64,000 nucleotides of DNA from CANHBY01 sp046342195. Lineage in GTDB: Bacteria; Pseudomonadota; Gammaproteobacteria; Burkholderiales; Burkholderiaceae_C. The stretch covers positions 32,905 to 96,904 of the forward strand of contig JBKDQE010000055.1 in the NCBI GenBank assembly GCA_046342195.1. The letters run 5' to 3'. The first letter of the stretch is position 1. Each line of letters opens with the position of its first letter. The notes under the pieces are model-generated. The model did not search any database and was not told the DNA's origin. It was given only the letters and a program-made list of their open reading frames with translations. Below, one piece after another: positions 62,601 through 64,000 of this stretch. A program made the translations under genes and the position numbers.

Positions 62601-63658
62601 CCGACCCAAGACGGCAATTCAACCTTGGCCCAGAGGAGTTCCGTCTCATCAATCCAAATACCCTGACCTGCCCGGTTTTCAGAAGCGAGCGGGACGCGGA
62701 GCTCACTAAAAAGCTTTACCGTGCTGCGCCAGTGCTGGTTAAGGAAGATTCACCTGAGGTAAGTCCATGGGGCGTCAGACTTCGGATGATGTTTCATATG
62801 GCGAATGACAGCAACCTGTTCCACCTTGAACCAGGCCGCGCCCGCCTGCCGCTCTACGAAGGGAAGATGTGTGACTTCTTTGACCATCGGTCGGGTTCCT
62901 ATGAGGCGCGAGGAGAGGACCGAGGGTATCGAGTACTTCCAGAAACAAGCACTGAAGACTATGAGAACCCCAACTATTCCATAAGCCCGTTCTATTGGGT
63001 CGACGCCGAAGTTGTTCGAGAAAGGCTCCCCAAGGATTGGCCTTATTCGTGGACCCCGGTATTCAAGACAGTTACATCTCCTACTAACGAGCGTACGTTC
63101 CTGACCTCCTTGTTGCCGCTCTCCGGCGTGGGAAATTCGATGAACCTGGTGTTGCCGGAATCATCAATTTCGGCTAGAAGCATTGCCGCGTTGATTGGAA
63201 ATATGGCGGCACTGGTATTGGACTATGTTGCCAGGCAGAAGATTGGCGGCGTGAACACAAATTACTTTCACGTCAAACAACTTCCAATTCTTCCGCCTGA
63301 GCGTTACACGGAACTCGACCATTCATATTTAGTGCCGCGCATTCTGGAACTGACTTACACGGCGTTCGACATGGCCCCCTGGGCCGCGGACCTCGGCTAC
63401 GAGGGTCCGCCTTTTCTGTGGAACCCTGAGCGCCGAGCTCTTCTGCGCGCCGAACTTGATGCGTACTACGCACGCCTGTACGGGCTCACGCGCGACGAGC
63501 TGCGCTACATCCTCGACCCCAAGGAGGTGATGGGTGAGGACTACCCCAGCGAAACCTTCCGCGTCCTCAAGGAAGGCGAACTGCGAACCTACGGCGAGTA
63601 CAGAACCCGACGTCTCGTCTTAGATGCCTGGGACCGCTTGAGCAGCCAGGGTAGCTAA
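59642..63658 (+). CDS. Large N6-adenine DNA methyltransferase, DrmMI-like
   Basis: 1338 residues. SAM-binding motif ICDPACGSGHFLLSAARR is near residue 528 and the catalytic NPPW is in DVLLGNPPWERIKLQEEEF near 795. About 500 N-terminal residues are helical, and a long target-recognition region follows the core. DrmMI and PglX-type enzymes share this size and layout. Composition is mosaic: the segment around 61.3-63.3 kb is visibly less GC-rich than both flanks, as if the recognition part had been exchanged. It probably marks self DNA for the two helicase-nuclease proteins upstream. Confidence 0.87.
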   Translation: MAKRLTHQLAYRAIRIEGGLIPAEELTRLTLLADPKGTEQTESHYRIAKGLKLRDEIARDFKIALNLWQDFKALRQRQDVRAHEVTVREWLLPLLRDVLHFQDASRCAAIEKAGHQYAVGHAGNGGRVPLVFAGFDEPLDAAAERFGETNPDTGKTRRRSPFMLAQEALNASDASLWAIVSNGLTLRILRDNASLTRPAYIEVDLEALFNEELLADFSAFWLLGHASRFGTAETQPSDCPWERWRAAGQQSGVTVRGKLRDQVAKALRALGTGFLSHPANGELRSALQTAEGGYDRQAFFEELLRLVYRLIFLATVEDRRDRGTGERLVFTPEATDDAKARYLAGYSMTWLRERAVRRSQHDRHADLWQALTITFGALARGEPALGLPALGGLFDVEQCPKLDAAQLDNRHLLAAVFQLGWFRADGGLSRVNYRDMGPEELGSVYESLLELVPDLQGLTSPVTARLAFVGDDETDASTKGNTRKLTGSYYTPDSLVQELIKSALEPVIAQAVKANPQRPVEALLSLTICDPACGSGHFLLSAARRLADEVAKYRAAVEREGGVPTPADYRHALRDVIAHCIFGVDKNALAIALAKTALWLEGYAPDRPLTFLDAHLRCGDALLGVLDESILQAGIPDKAFNPLSGDDKDVAKRVKKANREALRAIEKYREKSRQMLSLDLVNEADALSFEALPDDTLDALQTKRKAYEELEAAIAASRARLAANLFVTAFVLPKSADLEGHLPTSQDLWLVLNGDQPRPGVAEVTTRAAAAAQAFHWWQAFPRVKARGGFDVLLGNPPWERIKLQEEEFFATRSPLIAEAQNKAERGRRIGLLADGLLLHTLYPDVEASQGLSRPNSAEIALYQEFVATRRGAEASSLFAHASGRYPLTGVGDVNTYALFSETYSQALSKDGRAGFVVPTGIATDDSTKAFFSELTQSARLVRLFDIENRERIFPAVDSRMKFCLMTLGKASSASFVCFATNTEQFADPRRQFNLGPEEFRLINPNTLTCPVFRSERDAELTKKLYRAAPVLVKEDSPEVSPWGVRLRMMFHMANDSNLFHLEPGRARLPLYEGKMCDFFDHRSGSYEARGEDRGYRVLPETSTEDYENPNYSISPFYWVDAEVVRERLPKDWPYSWTPVFKTVTSPTNERTFLTSLLPLSGVGNSMNLVLPESSISARSIAALIGNMAALVLDYVARQKIGGVNTNYFHVKQLPILPPERYTELDHSYLVPRILELTYTAFDMAPWAADLGYEGPPFLWNPERRALLRAELDAYYARLYGLTRDELRYILDPKEVMGEDYPSETFRVLKEGELRTYGEYRTRRLVLDAWDRLSSQGS

Positions 63659-63670
63659 GGGGCACAACGA

Positions 63671-63889
63671 GTGACTCTCATACGTGAGAAGTACGCAGTA
63701 CTAGCGCCTCGCCTGGGGTACCTCAGCGACCCAGTCGTTCTTTCGTTGGCCTGGAAGAAGGCTTCGGCCTATGTGCGCCGCCACAACTGGTACGCAGACA
63801 CCCTCGAGCTCGATAGCTCTGGGCTCGACTTGGAAAGCCTGACACACACGTGGGGTGCCGACCGTAAGCGCGCGCCAAACCCATCTTGA
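63671..63889 (+). pseudogene. Fourth defence gene truncated by an IS66-family element
   Basis: Starts with GTG 12 bases after the methyltransferase stop. Only the first 64 codons (to 63863) are original: REKYAVLAPRLGYLSDPVVLSLAW, then KKASAYVRRHNWYADTLELD. The remaining 8 codons read into the insertion sequence. I have a vague memory of this opening from reverse-transcriptase-type proteins, but that is not secure; nothing catalytic remains. In an intact relative this gene would show what the complete system contains. Confidence 0.7.
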
Positions 63890-64000
63890 CCCCTACGCGA
63901 AGCTCTGCTCAGGCTTGGAGGGGGGGCGTCCAGCGGTGCGGCAGCAACTCAGCCAATCGGCTGTTGGGCCAGGTGGGGAGTTTGGTGAGGATGTCTTTGA
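63864..64000 (-). mobile_element. IS66-family element, right part only
   Basis: GTAAGCG at 63864, continuing CGCGCCAAACCCATCTTGAC, has the form of an IS66-family terminal repeat (GTAAGCG start, CTTGAC end). The transposase end follows 45 bases inside. The element runs off the right edge. The 8 bases before it (63856-63863) are a candidate target duplication whose partner lies outside the window. Confidence 0.75.
63909..64000 (-). CDS. tnpC: IS66-family transposase TnpC, C-terminal end (partial)
   Basis: Leftward frame entering from the right edge. Its last 30 codons read KDILTKLPTWPNSR, then LAELLPHRWTPPLQA before a stop at 63909-63911. This is the conserved C-terminal sequence of IS66 TnpC. 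Only the 3' end is in the window. Confidence 0.8.
   Translation of the reverse strand, partial: KDILTKLPTWPNSRLAELLPHRWTPPLQA

Noticed and set aside
51440..63658. Complete class 1 DISARM system
   Set aside because: SNF2 helicase and methyltransferase fit, but no separate drmA, drmB or drmC is present, and the first protein has a different layout.
1..64000. CRISPR array
   Set aside because: No regularly spaced repeats of 24-48 bases with unique spacers were seen; the tandem array at 4870 is far too short.

Overview
The window looks like a betaproteobacterial chromosome, most likely Burkholderiales. I judge this from the gene families (DUF1840, DUF4124-glutaredoxin, BPSL0761, a LysM protein beside dprA, a spu/puu polyamine cluster), not from a database match. 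Bases 1 to about 35,000 are ordinary chromosome of moderate GC. From the tRNA-Pro gene (34963-35039) to the right edge lies a visibly GC-richer integrated island. Its left end is inside the window and its right end is not.

Core region (1-34.9 kb). A leftward polyamine cluster (puuD, puuA, spuC, then potG and potH) is split by a rightward four-gene restriction-like operon at 2.0-9.0 kb: an MmeI-type DNA methyltransferase, an unknown protein, an SF2 helicase and a GIY-YIG nuclease. The operon sits where a polyamine-binding protein gene (potF/spuD) would be expected. Then come an AT-rich OmpA-like orphan, a glutaredoxin-like protein, lexA with a clear LexA box shared with a divergent asparaginase gene, hemA, a candidate structured RNA, a c-di-GMP pair (PAS-PAS-GSDEF-EAL and HD-GYP), a saccharopine dehydrogenase-like gene, a prolyl-4-hydroxylase-like gene, proA, queC, a LemA-like gene, a lipoprotein, fmt-def, LysM-dprA, cytochrome b561, yceI and ispB.

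Island, plasmid-like part (35-50 kb). A tyrosine integrase follows tRNA-Pro directly. Behind it are an excisionase-like protein, a leftward operon (replication-relaxation-like, unknown, SSB-like), several unknown genes, and an IncQ/RSF1010-type repF-repA-repC module followed by hairpins that may mark an origin. A ribbon-helix-helix (RHH) gene and the gene overlapping it run into a second, paralogous integrase. A KfrA-N-like protein follows. The island therefore looks like an integrated replicon with two recombinases.

Island, defence part (50.6-63.9 kb). After a dual-specificity-phosphatase-like gene, an RHH regulator heads a tightly packed operon. It encodes a 1777-residue DUF1998 helicase carrying its own C-terminal nuclease-like domain, a DrmD-like SNF2 helicase, a 1338-residue adenine methyltransferase (DrmMI-like), and the first 64 codons of a fourth gene cut by an IS66-family element. 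The set mixes features of DISARM (SNF2 helicase plus large methyltransferase) and Druantia/MrfA (DUF1998 helicase), but matches the full gene list of neither. It is the best candidate in the window for an undescribed system. Two separate modification/helicase/nuclease systems thus sit within 65 kb, one in the core and one on the island.
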